64,000 nucleotides of DNA from Emydura subglobosa (Eukaryota; Chordata; Testudines; Chelidae): assembly GCA_007922225.1 (NCBI GenBank), contig ML680005.1, positions 948,928 through 1,012,927 on the forward strand, in the 5' to 3' direction. The notes beneath the pieces are model-generated. The model was not told the DNA's origin and did not search any database. It saw only the letters and a program-made list of their open reading frames with translations. The position numbers were made by a program, and so were the translations under genes. Of the stretch, positions 55,292 to 64,000 are shown piece by piece; position 1 is the stretch's first letter; every line of letters begins with the position of its first letter.

Positions 55292-57578
55292 TTAATTAGT
55301 GTCAGTGTTTAAACTGTTTTTAACCCAGCCTGTGGGTATTCCCCACACAATGTATGCAATGACTATTAATAGTAGAATAGCTGGGACAGGGTGAATCAAA
55401 AGGTGCCAGGCTTCCTTTGATATAGGTGGGATGGAGAAAAAATTCTCCCACCCATGTGCGTAGATAGAATCTTTTCTCACCCTGCTCAGCACGGCATGGA
55501 TTGTCTCATGGTGGATGGTGAGCATCAGGGAGCTACCTTGAGCTTGTAATTCCTCTAATTTCAAACGCAGATCTGGATGTTGCACTAGGGTGTGAATTGC
55601 ATTTATATTTATGCCCAGATGTGTAGGCTTAATTTCATCCACCAGCTGATACTTCACACACATTTCTTCCACAGGTAGCTCTTTTGATTCAAAATATATG
55701 TCACACCCTATCAAACTATTTACATTGCACTCTCGTCGAGAACCACGGTATAAAATTCATTCACAATGAACTTGGGACATCTACTTCTTACACAAACACA
55801 CACATGCTTTATTACCACAGTCACTGAGTGTTTTTCTTGTTCAGGTTTCAAATTATAATGACATTTACCCTCATCCTGTTTAAACATACGTGGTCTCCTT
55901 TATATACTGAATTATCACAGATATATCACACTTCTTTTTCCCGTACACTTTCTTGATCGTCCATTTCATTTCCTCTCAGATCTACCCACCTAGGTACCTC
56001 CATGGGCCACAATACTGATTTTGGAGTGTTTATGCCCAAAGGTATCACGGGGTAGATACTTTCCATACTTGTATTCTGTAGGCCTAGTTACATACATGAT
56101 CAAAGTTGAATTATGAGAAGTTCTACGCGCGTTCACCATCTTCCCCCATTGATAGTGCTCCAACTCAAATGAACTTAAACAATCCTTTAGCACGCTAAAT
56201 ACTTCTGAAGGTATGTTCCCACGCAATGCTTCCCTCACAAACCCTCCCGTGACAGATATCAACCAAGCTTGAGTCTCTGCACAGGCGATAGCCCAGGCTA
56301 CTTCATTTTGCAACCTTCCAAGGCCCCTTATGATGACATCGTTGTTCTGTGCTTGGTACCTCAGCCATATGCTCAGCCCTAGTGCGTTAATTTGTACTCT
56401 AGAGTACCTCTCGCCCCCAAAGACGACGTTAATGGAGGAGTTAACGTGGATAAATCACCTCCCATATTAGCGATTCCTGTGGCTAGGCTCTCGGCATCCA
56501 AAGCATTTTGTGTGCCTACGTCAGTATTTGGTCCTCCCAATATCTTAGCCAGGAGGTCTCGCTTTGATCTGTTAGGTGGGGCTTTTTAGGCATGACTCTC
56601 GTGAGCCACGCTTCTCATCCCTTCAAGGTAGGTCTTATTATGGGATGACACTTTGCCTCGATGTCACCTGCGTTAATAGGCAGTTGCATGATTCTCCTTT
56701 TCAGTTCGTACTAGGGTGAACTAGTACGGAACGTCTGCCTCTGGTCTTTACTACTAAAGCTCCAACTTGTGTTACTGGTGGTTGAGGCATAACCACAACT
56801 TGACTAACCTGGAACACCCCATATGTTCCAATGAAGTGCCATACTCCGGTGTCCCTCCAGGTTACTGGTATATTTAAAACTCCAGAGCAAGCAATAGTAG
56901 AACTCCTGCTGGATGTTTCCCTAACACATGGGATATTATGTCCATCTTTACTGGAACAAAAAGTTTTAAAGTTCACTGAAGAACATTAAAGCATTATTGA
57001 AAATTCTTGCACAGGAGTAGGGAGCTTTTACATTAACTTTAGGGAGATATCCCTTCATGTATAGCTATGGAGCTGTCTCCTTCTTTCAACCTAGGGTCAA
57101 CATGCGCCACTACACGAGTCCCTAGAAGCCCCTTTTGTGGTTCAGAGCAATTTGTGACCACATTGGCTGATATTTCCCACTTCTATGCACCTTTATGCCT
57201 GTCCTCCAGGGGAATGTCATCCTCAATGGGGACCGATATTATGTGTGATTCGCTTCCTCTTTCCTCCTTTCAAGCAAGATAGCGATATCATCCTTCCTCA
57301 AACACGTACATGGATACGCTTCCCAAACTTTTGGGAGGAAGAGACATTAAGGCCTTAATTTTCACGAATTCTGCCACCTTTGGTAATTTCATTTGGCAAG
57401 AGATTTGTTCCCCCCATGCATAATTTAAGGCATTACAAACTACAACCAAATGGAGGCAATATACGGCGGTGGAGATCCATCGCACCTGCAAATAACAAAC
57501 AGATAAATGAACAGGTAAGATTAAGGACAAGTCATTTAATTCCCTTTCCAAACTTTCAGCTGAGTGGAGTGAAACCAC
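55292..57578 (-). pseudogene. Retrovirus B env, decayed
   Basis: Envelope glycoprotein remnant. It overlaps the end of integrase at 57578-57536, as env usually does, and starts with a hydrophobic signal-peptide-like stretch (LVVVCNALNYAWG). A furin-type RSKR site at 56570-56559 divides surface and transmembrane parts and is followed by a Leu/Gly-rich segment. Near 55380-55330 a hydrophobic span (HPVPAILLLIVIAYIVWG) is the membrane anchor. Open stretches lie in different frames with stops between them (57578-57288, 56976-56701, 56313-55990, 55714-55292), so no functional protein is expected. Lineage is not certain; class I (gamma/epsilon-like) by context. Confidence 0.75.
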
Positions 57579-58140
57579 TTGAGCACCTTACCACTCTTTC
57601 CTTTTAGTTCTACTTGATAGATAGTTGGACTGGCCTTATTTACACTCAGAACAGGTCCTACCCATTTTTGGGTCAAAGGGTGCCCTTTGTCCGAGAAGCA
57701 CCTATACATAATCTTCTGTCCCACCTCCCACTCTGTTATTTTTAAGGAATCCCCTAGTTTGTCCATCTGTTGGACATTTCTTTTCAATTGCTGGGCTACC
57801 CATTTCTGGACATCACTAATGTTCTGGAGGAGTTTGCCCACATACTCGTCCATTCTTAGTCGCGGCTGGTATTCATCAGAAGGTCCCCTCCTAGTCACCA
57901 AGCTTCCGGTGTTCGCAGGAGTCAGCCTGTGAGCGCCTCATGTGGTGTTACTGCATGGGCAACAATGGTGGAGCGTAAGGCCATTGATATCATGGGCATT
58001 TTCCTATCCCAGGCTTTGCCTGAATTCTAGCCCACTTTTCTCAAAGCTGTTTTAGTCGTCTGATTGGATCTTTCCACCAGCCCCAATGTTTGTGGGTGCC
58101 CTGCTGTGTGAAATGACTGTTTAATATTGAGAGTTTGACA
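57536..58140 (-). pseudogene. Retrovirus B integrase C-terminal part
   Basis: The open stretch 57901-57536 carries the C-terminal GPY/F-type domain (TQKWVGPVLSVNK, then LKWFHSTQLK). From about 58140 to 57901 the minus strand continues with the end of the integrase core, including an HP-then-WWKDP stretch near 58090-58055, but with stops and shifts. The element is cut off upstream: no earlier pol sequence is present. Confidence 0.75.
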
Positions 58141-58348
58141 CACACATTGCATGATTTCTCTCTATCACACACACACACACACACCCTTCTGCAGCTGGTT
58201 ATGTATAGTGACCAGTCCTGATCGTAGCTTGAGTTCGCAGCTCGTGGCAGCTAATTGGCCAGGGAAGCCGGGTACGAGGAAAAGCAGGGTCTCTGTCAGG
58301 TGCGCACCAATGCTCTTTGATGTTGCTAAGCAGAGCATTACCTCTACA
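58141..58348 (-). mobile_element. Truncated 3' LTR of retrovirus A (antisense)
   Basis: Begins TGTAGAGG at 58348 right after the polypurine tract and runs about 160-200 bp before integrase sequence of retrovirus B takes over. A (CA)n microsatellite at 58166-58186 sits at the junction. Confidence 0.5.
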
Positions 58349-58350
58349 TT

Positions 58351-58362
58351 ATCCCCCCTTTT
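58351..58362 (-). promoter_or_regulatory. Polypurine tract of retrovirus A
   Basis: Minus strand aaaaggggggat between the env stop and an LTR-like TG start; the plus-strand primer site of retroviral reverse transcription. Confidence 0.6.
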
Positions 58363-58478
58363 GACCCTGCAAATCGGGAGGTATTGAATGGGTCACACAC
58401 TTTATGTAATTGTTTAAGGGCAACGTATTGAGAGACCATTTGAGCCTGTGGTTTCAACTTAAGATACATTCCTTTTAT

Positions 58479-60279
58479 TCAGCAGCACTTGCAACACATC
58501 ACAATGAACATTATACCGATTAGGACAAAGAAAATGATAATAGGGTGTAAGATAACATTTAAAGCGGATGTCCCAGAGGATGCCATCCATTAAAAATGTC
58601 ATACCAATGGTGCATCGTAATTTGTTTTGCCTGTGCAGACACTTTTAATATTTCTAATCCCTTATGTAGAATAGCCAAACTGCACGTTTGAATCTGGTTT
58701 CCTGTTGTTTCTGCCAGTTGGCTAATTTGTTTATTTTCCTTCATGTATTTATACAAATATGTCCAATTACCTCCTAAAGAAAAATCAAAATTGACAACAT
58801 CGCTTGTATCCATCACACTTATTCTCTTAGCCTCGTGCTTTGGCAAATAATAGGTTAGGCTGTGGGTTTGAATCATGGTCACGTTGCACATACGTTGTTG
58901 TTCACGAGGGTCTGAAACGTACTTTCCTTCCCAAACAATTTTTCTAACCCCATATCACAGACACAACTTTGTCTATCGTGGTACACCTTGGTGGGGAGGT
59001 ATGATCCATCTCACCCCAAGAGCAGGTTGTTTTGTAAAGAACAGGGCTCTTCTAATATTGGCAAGGTGGGGCATACCCACTGTCCTGGTGTCCATTTGGA
59101 ACACCGGCGATGGTCTATGACTTGCCCTTTATCATTTAAGTATGTCTGCACCAAACGTGGAGTCCAAATGTGATTTCCTGGGAGAGCTAGAAAAGGCCAG
59201 AAGCTAGACTTACGCCTATGTTATTGAGCTCGTAGTGCTTGTATAGTAATATGCCCTGCAGGGAGGATGTACATACAGAAGATTCCAGAGGTTCATGCCA
59301 TTCGGGGACATAAGGAGGAAAAAGGTTATCTTTGTGCTTTGTCAATAGGGGAGTTAGAACCGGCATAGCCTTGGCTCGAACCCCATCCGTTTCTCCTTCA
59401 TTAAAACAATAGCTACTAGCTGCTGTCTGAGCTCCGTCAGGCTGAGGCTGTCTTGTTTGCAATTTCTCGCATAGTGGCGTAATTGAGCCCAGAACGCTTG
59501 GTTCACGTTTTCAAGTGTGCCATTGTAAATCCATTGTGTCTACCCCAGGCTGTTGTAGCGCAGCAATCTGGTGCTCCTGGCCTTGCACAATATTGTGATG
59601 TAAAGATTCTGCTGCACTAGCCGTAGTTTTCAGTGCTTCTAGAACCACTGAAATTAGAATTCCCTGGACTGCTCCCAGACCCCCCAACATGGTATCAGTT
59701 ATACCCTGCTGCCGGCGGGAGAGGGAATGTCTCTGCTCTAGAGACCTGAACCAAGCGTCAGACAAAGGGGTGCTATATGGTTTGCACTCAGGCCGGGTTA
59801 AAGTTGTTATTCTTAGTCCAATTTACTGTGATATGCAGAGTGATGATTAGTGGTGCTGTTTGCACTTCAACAGGGGGTTGCATTTTGAATACATGCAGGA
59901 GGGATACCTCCCAGGGCTCCAGCATAGTCACATTCCCTGCAAAATAGTCTCATTTACCCACACTCTTACTGTACGAGTTTCCAGGGGCCCTGGTTTGAAC
60001 GGTGGGAATGTATGGTATCTAGGGAGGACGGGGTGGCAATGTGAGTTGACGTCTAATATGGGGCCAGGAGGGGTGCTTACTTGGAATGCACAGTGATAGT
60101 TGTCGGGAGTAATTACCCAGTGTAATTAAAGCAAAGGGCCCACGTAGGGTATTGTTGGGTGCTGATATTATTCGGATTTGGTTCCGAGTGGTAAAGTTAA
60201 ACCACTGGACTCCCCAGTGTGCATCAGGTGTGATTAAGTCAAATGATCCTACTAATAATTCCAGGAACAACACCGCCAT
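58479..60279 (-). pseudogene. Retrovirus A env, decayed
   Basis: Envelope remnant with signal-peptide-like start (MAVLFLELLVGS) at 60279, a basic SRRQQ cleavage-like site near 59717, a following LGGLGAVQG fusion-peptide-like segment, and a C-terminal membrane anchor (HPIIIFFVLIGIMFIVM) ending in CCKCC and TGA at 58479. Stops and at least three frame changes interrupt it; open pieces are 60279-60019, 59765-59511, 59462-59187 and 58891-58559. The surface part before the cleavage-like site is only about 170 residues. The L-x3-LGG segment after the cleavage site resembles that of env B. Confidence 0.7.
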
Positions 60280-60479
60280 CCTTTCCTCCAGCTAGCTCCC
60301 ATCAAGGTTCTCCTGCAAAAATGCTTGCGCAAGGAAAAAAAAGAAAAAAAAACCAAAAATGTTGGTTAGGAAATCAGCGTGCTGATGGCCTTCACAGAGT
60401 ATGAAACTGTCCAGGTACGGCTTGTCTGGAATCTAGACCACTGGACGTTGTGCAGAACCAGAGATTTTTTTTTATGGAT

Positions 60480-60735
60480 ACCTGAAAAATGATTAAGCAT
60501 ATGTCAGTCAAGAGAACAATTTTATCTGTGACACATGGGCCCATTTAAGGTTCCCGTCTTTTTACATGCGGTATACCAGAGGGCTAAGAAGAGGTACTAC
60601 ACATTTGGAGTCTAGGGTATGATCTCTCTTACCCAATTTTAAATACATCATTCGGTCTCCAGTTTTCCATAAGGTGGTTTCAGTAGCTCTTTGTTTTTGC
60701 CATAGGCAGAGTTTGACTCTTTAATTTGGGGGGGG
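60480..60735 (-). pseudogene. Retrovirus A integrase C-terminal remnant
   Basis: The minus strand shows WKTGDRMMYLKLG and LKWAHVSQIKL, matching the layout of the integrase C-terminal domain of element B (VGQKIMYR..., LKWFHSTQLK). Stops are present. Only about 250 bp of pol survives before the plus-strand LTR at 60797. Confidence 0.5.
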
Positions 60736-60796
60736 GCAAGGGGTAGGGAGGCTACCACCCCTCTGTCCCTCCCCCCGTGCTGGGATCCATGCCTCC

Positions 60797-61267
60797 TGTG
60801 AAGGGAAAAGAAGACGGGGTCTCTGTTTCTTATCAGAATTGATCAATAGAAATGGCTGCAAAAGCCTAAGATTGAAAGTGTCTTTCTAGCAGAAGTTTAA
60901 ATTTTAGAATGTTAAGAGTTAACAAGATAGTTATGGAACCTGGGCGCCGGCAGGGATGGAATGCAGAGAAAGACCTTGTAACTTGGATAAGGAAAGTTGA
61001 AAATACTGAGCTAAGAAAATTCCTAGATAAGTAGTTTTTTTTAGTATGTATGGCCATGGAAACTGTGACGTATAAAGACTTGGTTGTGTGAAGCTATAAA
61101 AGCTGTTAGAATTTTACATTAAGTTGTCGCCCCTTACATTGTAGGGACCACCTTCTTTACGTAAAGAATAAACTCTGACTTTGCTAATCTGTTGTTTGTC
61201 TTATTCTGGACTATCCGCTGGGCAATGGACTTGTAAGTGAGGACCCCTGAGTTTGGGTTCTTCCACA
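60797..61267 (+). repeat. 5' LTR of retrovirus C
   Basis: 471 bp from tgtgaag to ttccaca, imperfect inverted ends. TATAAAA at 61095-61101 and AATAAA at 61167-61172 give a U3-R-U5 order. Four bases separate it from the primer-binding-like site. The left edge is inferred from the inverted end. Confidence 0.65.
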
Positions 61268-61271
61268 AATG

Positions 61272-61289
61272 TGGCACCCCAGATGGGAC
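61272..61289 (+). promoter_or_regulatory. Primer-binding-like site of retrovirus C
   Basis: tggcaccccagatgggac begins with TGG as expected for pairing to a tRNA 3' CCA end and lies just after the LTR. Which tRNA primed it I cannot say; the ...tggga end resembles Leu/Ser-type sites. Confidence 0.55.
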
Positions 61290-61439
61290 TGCGTGGTTCG
61301 CATCCTCCTCATCCCAGCTCCATTGAACTACCCAGCCGACACGAGGTGAATTCACCTATTGGGGTTACTTCTGGGCAGCTGAGGCAGCGGGGAGGCGATA
61401 AGGTAAGGTCCCTTGTTTATTTTATTGGCAAAGTCTGCT

Positions 61440-61541
61440 GTTATAATCCCAATCTGTAATTCCCTGTGTGGGTGAGAGTTGGCGAGCAACGTTATAATTC
61501 CAATCTGTAATCCCCTGTGTGGGTGAGAGTTGGTGAGCAAC
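61440..61541 (+). repeat. Two 51-bp direct repeats in the retrovirus C leader
   Basis: 61440-61490 and 61491-61541 abut exactly and differ at only a few positions (for example ggcgag versus ggtgag). They lie between a possible splice donor (gataag|gtaagg, about 61402) and gag. Confidence 0.85.
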
Positions 61542-61688
61542 TTCTGATCAGAAGTCCAGTTATGGGTGCGGGACAATTTTCTACCACCCCTGGGAGTCCT
61601 TTGGACTATATGGTTAAAATTTTAAGTCTATTTCAGGTTCTAAGAGTTTGTCTGTAAAGTGTTTAATTTTGTTGTGTAAAATTATATA

Positions 61689-61736
61689 GACATAATAATT
61701 ATAATTATAATAAATATATATATTATATATATATTT
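61689..61736. repeat. AT microsatellite
   Basis: Short (AT)/(TAA) low-complexity run just upstream of the gag remnant. Confidence 0.8.
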
Positions 61737-61739
61737 TTC

Positions 61740-61995
61740 TGGAGATTTTAGTAAACAATGGCCACAGGAAGGTACCTTTGACTTAGACAAACTGCAGTAT
61801 TTGAAGGGGTTAATAGAAGATCCACACCCTAAGCAAATAGAATATTGGTATTTGTGGGATAATGTAGTTTTTAAACGCCGTACGGAAAGTCAGCTAGCTA
61901 ACTATAAATCAACTGTGAAGAATTTAGAAAGGAAATTGGCAACTGTCGCACCATTATCTGCACCGCCGATTTCTAACACCGGTGAATTTATTTAA
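61740..61995 (+). pseudogene. Retrovirus C gag (matrix) remnant
   Basis: One frame reads WPQEGTFDLDKL, typical of the matrix start of class I retroviruses, then an open stretch (61801-61995). The usual upstream start is not evident. About 200 bp later the sequence is already in the protease end, so capsid, nucleocapsid and most of protease are deleted. Confidence 0.6.
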
Positions 61996-62207
61996 AAAAT
62001 CTATCCTTCTCTTACTAATCCTCTGCCTTACAGTGAAAATAAGTTACAAGCAGGGAAAGCAGAGAAGGAGGATTGGCAACTGCCTCCTTGCTGTGTGTTT
62101 GAGGGAGAGGGAGAGTCTAAGACCCGGCAGGCGACATTCTGGAGCGGAGTTAAGTTTAAGTTAAAAATGTTAAAGTCCCTCTGGACCCTAAGCATTCTAT
62201 TCCGGTC

Positions 62208-62927
62208 ATGGGGGTGTCAGGAAAAATACACCATGTTTCCCAGACTAAACCTACACTTGTTTGTATAAGACCTCTTACAGAACAACATGCTTTTTTGATT
62301 TCTCCAGATTGCCCTCAACACTTGTTTGGGAGAGACTTGTTATGTGAATTGAATGTCACTATGATTTTTACACCAGAGGGAATTTTTTTGTCTTTTCCTA
62401 GTTCACTGGTTCCTTTATTTCAGGCTTTAATTACTGAAGTTGTAGTTAAACCGTTTCTTCCTCACCCTGCATTAAGTGAAGTACCTGAAGGATTATGGGC
62501 TCATACTTCTATTGAAGTGGGGTTATTAAAATTTGCAGACCCAATTAAAATTACTGTCCATCCTGGTCTACCACCTTTGGTGCCTCAGTATCCTTTATCT
62601 CAGGAAGCTATAGAAGGAATTCGCCCAGTGATTCAAGAGTTTTTAAAGCAGGGTATTTTAGTACCTTGTCAATTTCCTTGTAATACTCCTATATTACCTG
62701 TTAAGAAACCTAGACCAGGTCCAGACGGAAAACCTGTATATAGATTTGTACAGGATCTTTGTATTATTAATTTTTATGTGGTCCCACAACATTTAGTGGT
62801 TCCAAACCCAGCAACTATTTTTACTTTAATTTCACCCTCTTCCACTTATTTTACTTGCATTGATCTTTCTGCTGCATTTTTTTTAATACCTATTTATACA
62901 GATTTGTGGGTTTTTGGGAATGGTTAG
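62208..62927 (+). pseudogene. Retrovirus C pol: protease end and reverse transcriptase fingers
   Basis: Begins in the C-terminal part of protease (LFGRDLL near residue 39) and continues into reverse transcriptase: VPQYPLSQEAIEGIRPVI, FLKQGILVPC, NTPILPVKKP and the IDLSAAFFLIPI segment (first palm Asp). The frame is lost soon after, and the part with the Y-x-DD catalytic motif does not follow. Confidence 0.85.
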
Positions 62928-63143
62928 TTATTGCAGGCAGTGAATTCCTAATTTTGCTGCAATGGCTAAGCCTCTGGTTACACTAAAGTTTCTGAGACTG
63001 ATCCACCTCCTTGGTCAGAAGAAACTGAGGCTTCTTTCACGTTTTTAAAGCAAGCCTTATTTTTAGCCCCAATATTAGGGCTTCCCAATTATTTTAAATT
63101 GTTTAATTTTTACTGTTATGAATAACAGGGTACTGCATGTGGA
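62928..63143 (+). pseudogene. Retrovirus C pol: broken thumb/connection segment
   Basis: Traces of the thumb (IPNFAAMAKPL, then WSEETEASFTFLKQAL) occur directly after the fingers fragment, with stops and a shift. The jump shows an internal deletion of roughly 100 or more codons. Confidence 0.6.
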
Positions 63144-64000
63144 GTGCTTACACAACCAATGGGAGGGACTCAATTACCAATTGCTTATTTTTCATGTCAG
63201 CTTGATTCTGTGACACAGGGTTATCCAGCCTGTCTTAGAGCTGTGGCAGCTGCTGCTTTATTAGTTCAAAAAGTACAAGATCTGCTGCTTGGACATTTTT
63301 TAATTCTTTATGTGCCACATGCTGTAGAAGCCTTGTTAATTAAAGGAAAAACTCAGCATATTTTAGCACAACGCTTTACTCAATATGAAATTGTGCTTTT
63401 AGCAGCTGATAGTATTATTATCAAACATTGTGCATGCCTAAATCCAGCTACACTGTTACCGATTCCCACTGAAGGGGAACCTCATGATTGTGATTATGTT
63501 ATTTCTCAGAGCACTACACCCCGCCCTGATCTTCAGCATATTCCTTTGACTAACCCAGATTATATTTTTTATATTGATGGTTCTTGCTTTGTTGCTGAGA
63601 CAGGAATGTGTAGAGCGGGGTATGCGGTATGTACATCACATGAGGTTTGGGAAGCTTATTCTTTATCTAATGTATTTTCTGCTCAATTGGCTGAATTGAT
63701 TGCTCTTACTCGTGCTTGCTGTTTAAGTGTAAATTGTTCTGTTAATATTTATACTGATTCTCGCTATGCATTTGGAGTTTCTCATGCTTCAGGACAAATT
63801 TGGAAGCAAAGGGATTTTCTTACTTCTTCAGGACAGCCCATAGCACATGCTCAGGCTGTGAATAATTTGCTTGGTTTTATTATGTTATTTTTTATTGCTG
63901 TTATTTTTTGTAAAGCTCATACTTCTGCTTTGGATGAAGTCTCCCGTGGAAGTGCATTTGCAGATTGAGCTGCAAAAGCTGCAGCCAGGAATGCTCCGGA
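63144..64000 (+). pseudogene. Retrovirus C pol: connection and RNase H domain
   Basis: The open stretch 63144-63965 covers the connection and RNase H. Likely catalytic residues are visible in YIDGS (Asp), AELIALT (Glu) and YTDSRYAFGVSH (Asp). TGA at 63966-63968 interrupts the alanine-rich end (FAD|AAKAAARNA), and the reading continues past it to the window edge. Confidence 0.85.

Larger units (their letters stand above)
60797..64000 (+). mobile_element. Endogenous retrovirus C, 5' part (runs off window)
   Basis: Plus-strand provirus: LTR (60797-61267), primer-binding-like site, leader, gag remnant and pol. It is far more A/T-rich than the zinc finger region. The protease/reverse transcriptase and RNase H sequences are class I (gamma/epsilon-like). 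Large parts of gag and of the reverse transcriptase palm are missing. The 3' half and second LTR lie beyond the window. Confidence 0.85.

Overview
The window looks like vertebrate nuclear DNA from a sauropsid, most likely a turtle. The basis is abundant CR1 LINE copies of several ages, MIR-like SINEs, hAT-type miniature elements, gamma/epsilon-like endogenous retroviruses and KRAB-type C2H2 zinc finger genes with long introns and CpG-island promoters. Species identity is inferred; nothing in the sequence fixes it. There are two assembly gaps (100 N at 12651-12750, 10 N at 52972-52981).

Layout: three zinc finger genes, all on the plus strand. Gene 1 (3197-8422) has a CpG-island first exon, two complete 127-nt KRAB-A exons, a basic linker exon, a KRAB-B-like exon and a six-finger last exon; the exons join in frame to 533 codons. 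Gene 2 (11181-16190) has a first exon, one KRAB-A exon, one KRAB-B-related exon and a nine-finger last exon, joining in frame to 433 codons. A dead relative lies at 25.9-26.8 kb. Gene 3 (35.5-45.8 kb) has lost its likely start codon (ATA at 35525) and its KRAB-A exon (frameshift near 37.5 kb), but keeps five consecutive phase 1-1 exons. Four of these carry an IK/VK-x-E motif followed by acidic residues. They are followed by an 11-finger exon.

The stretches between the genes are mostly transposon debris: a 5'-truncated plus-strand CR1 with a smaller antisense CR1 inside it (16.5-17.7 kb), an old antisense CR1 carrying reverse transcriptase sequence (24.0-25.4 kb), two related ~1.1 kb LTRs (30.5-33.5 kb), a hAT-like miniature element with inverted ends and a near-matching 8-bp duplication (49.4-50.0 kb), and a minisatellite broken by the short gap (52.8-53.0 kb).

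From 54.7 kb to the end is an endogenous retrovirus cluster. Two decayed antisense elements lie in tandem (integrase C-terminus, env and polypurine tract recognisable in each), and a third, plus-strand element begins at 60797 with LTR, primer-binding-like site, gag remnant and pol fragments running off the window. All carry stops, shifts or deletions.

In working terms, the zinc finger proteins are expected to be nuclear DNA-binding regulators. KRAB domains normally recruit TRIM28/KAP1 for silencing, often of the kinds of retroelement present here. Gene 3 seems to have given up KRAB and multiplied a module resembling SUMO-acceptor motifs; this is the most interesting feature of the window. Splice structures are read by eye from consensus sites, phase and homology, without transcript support.
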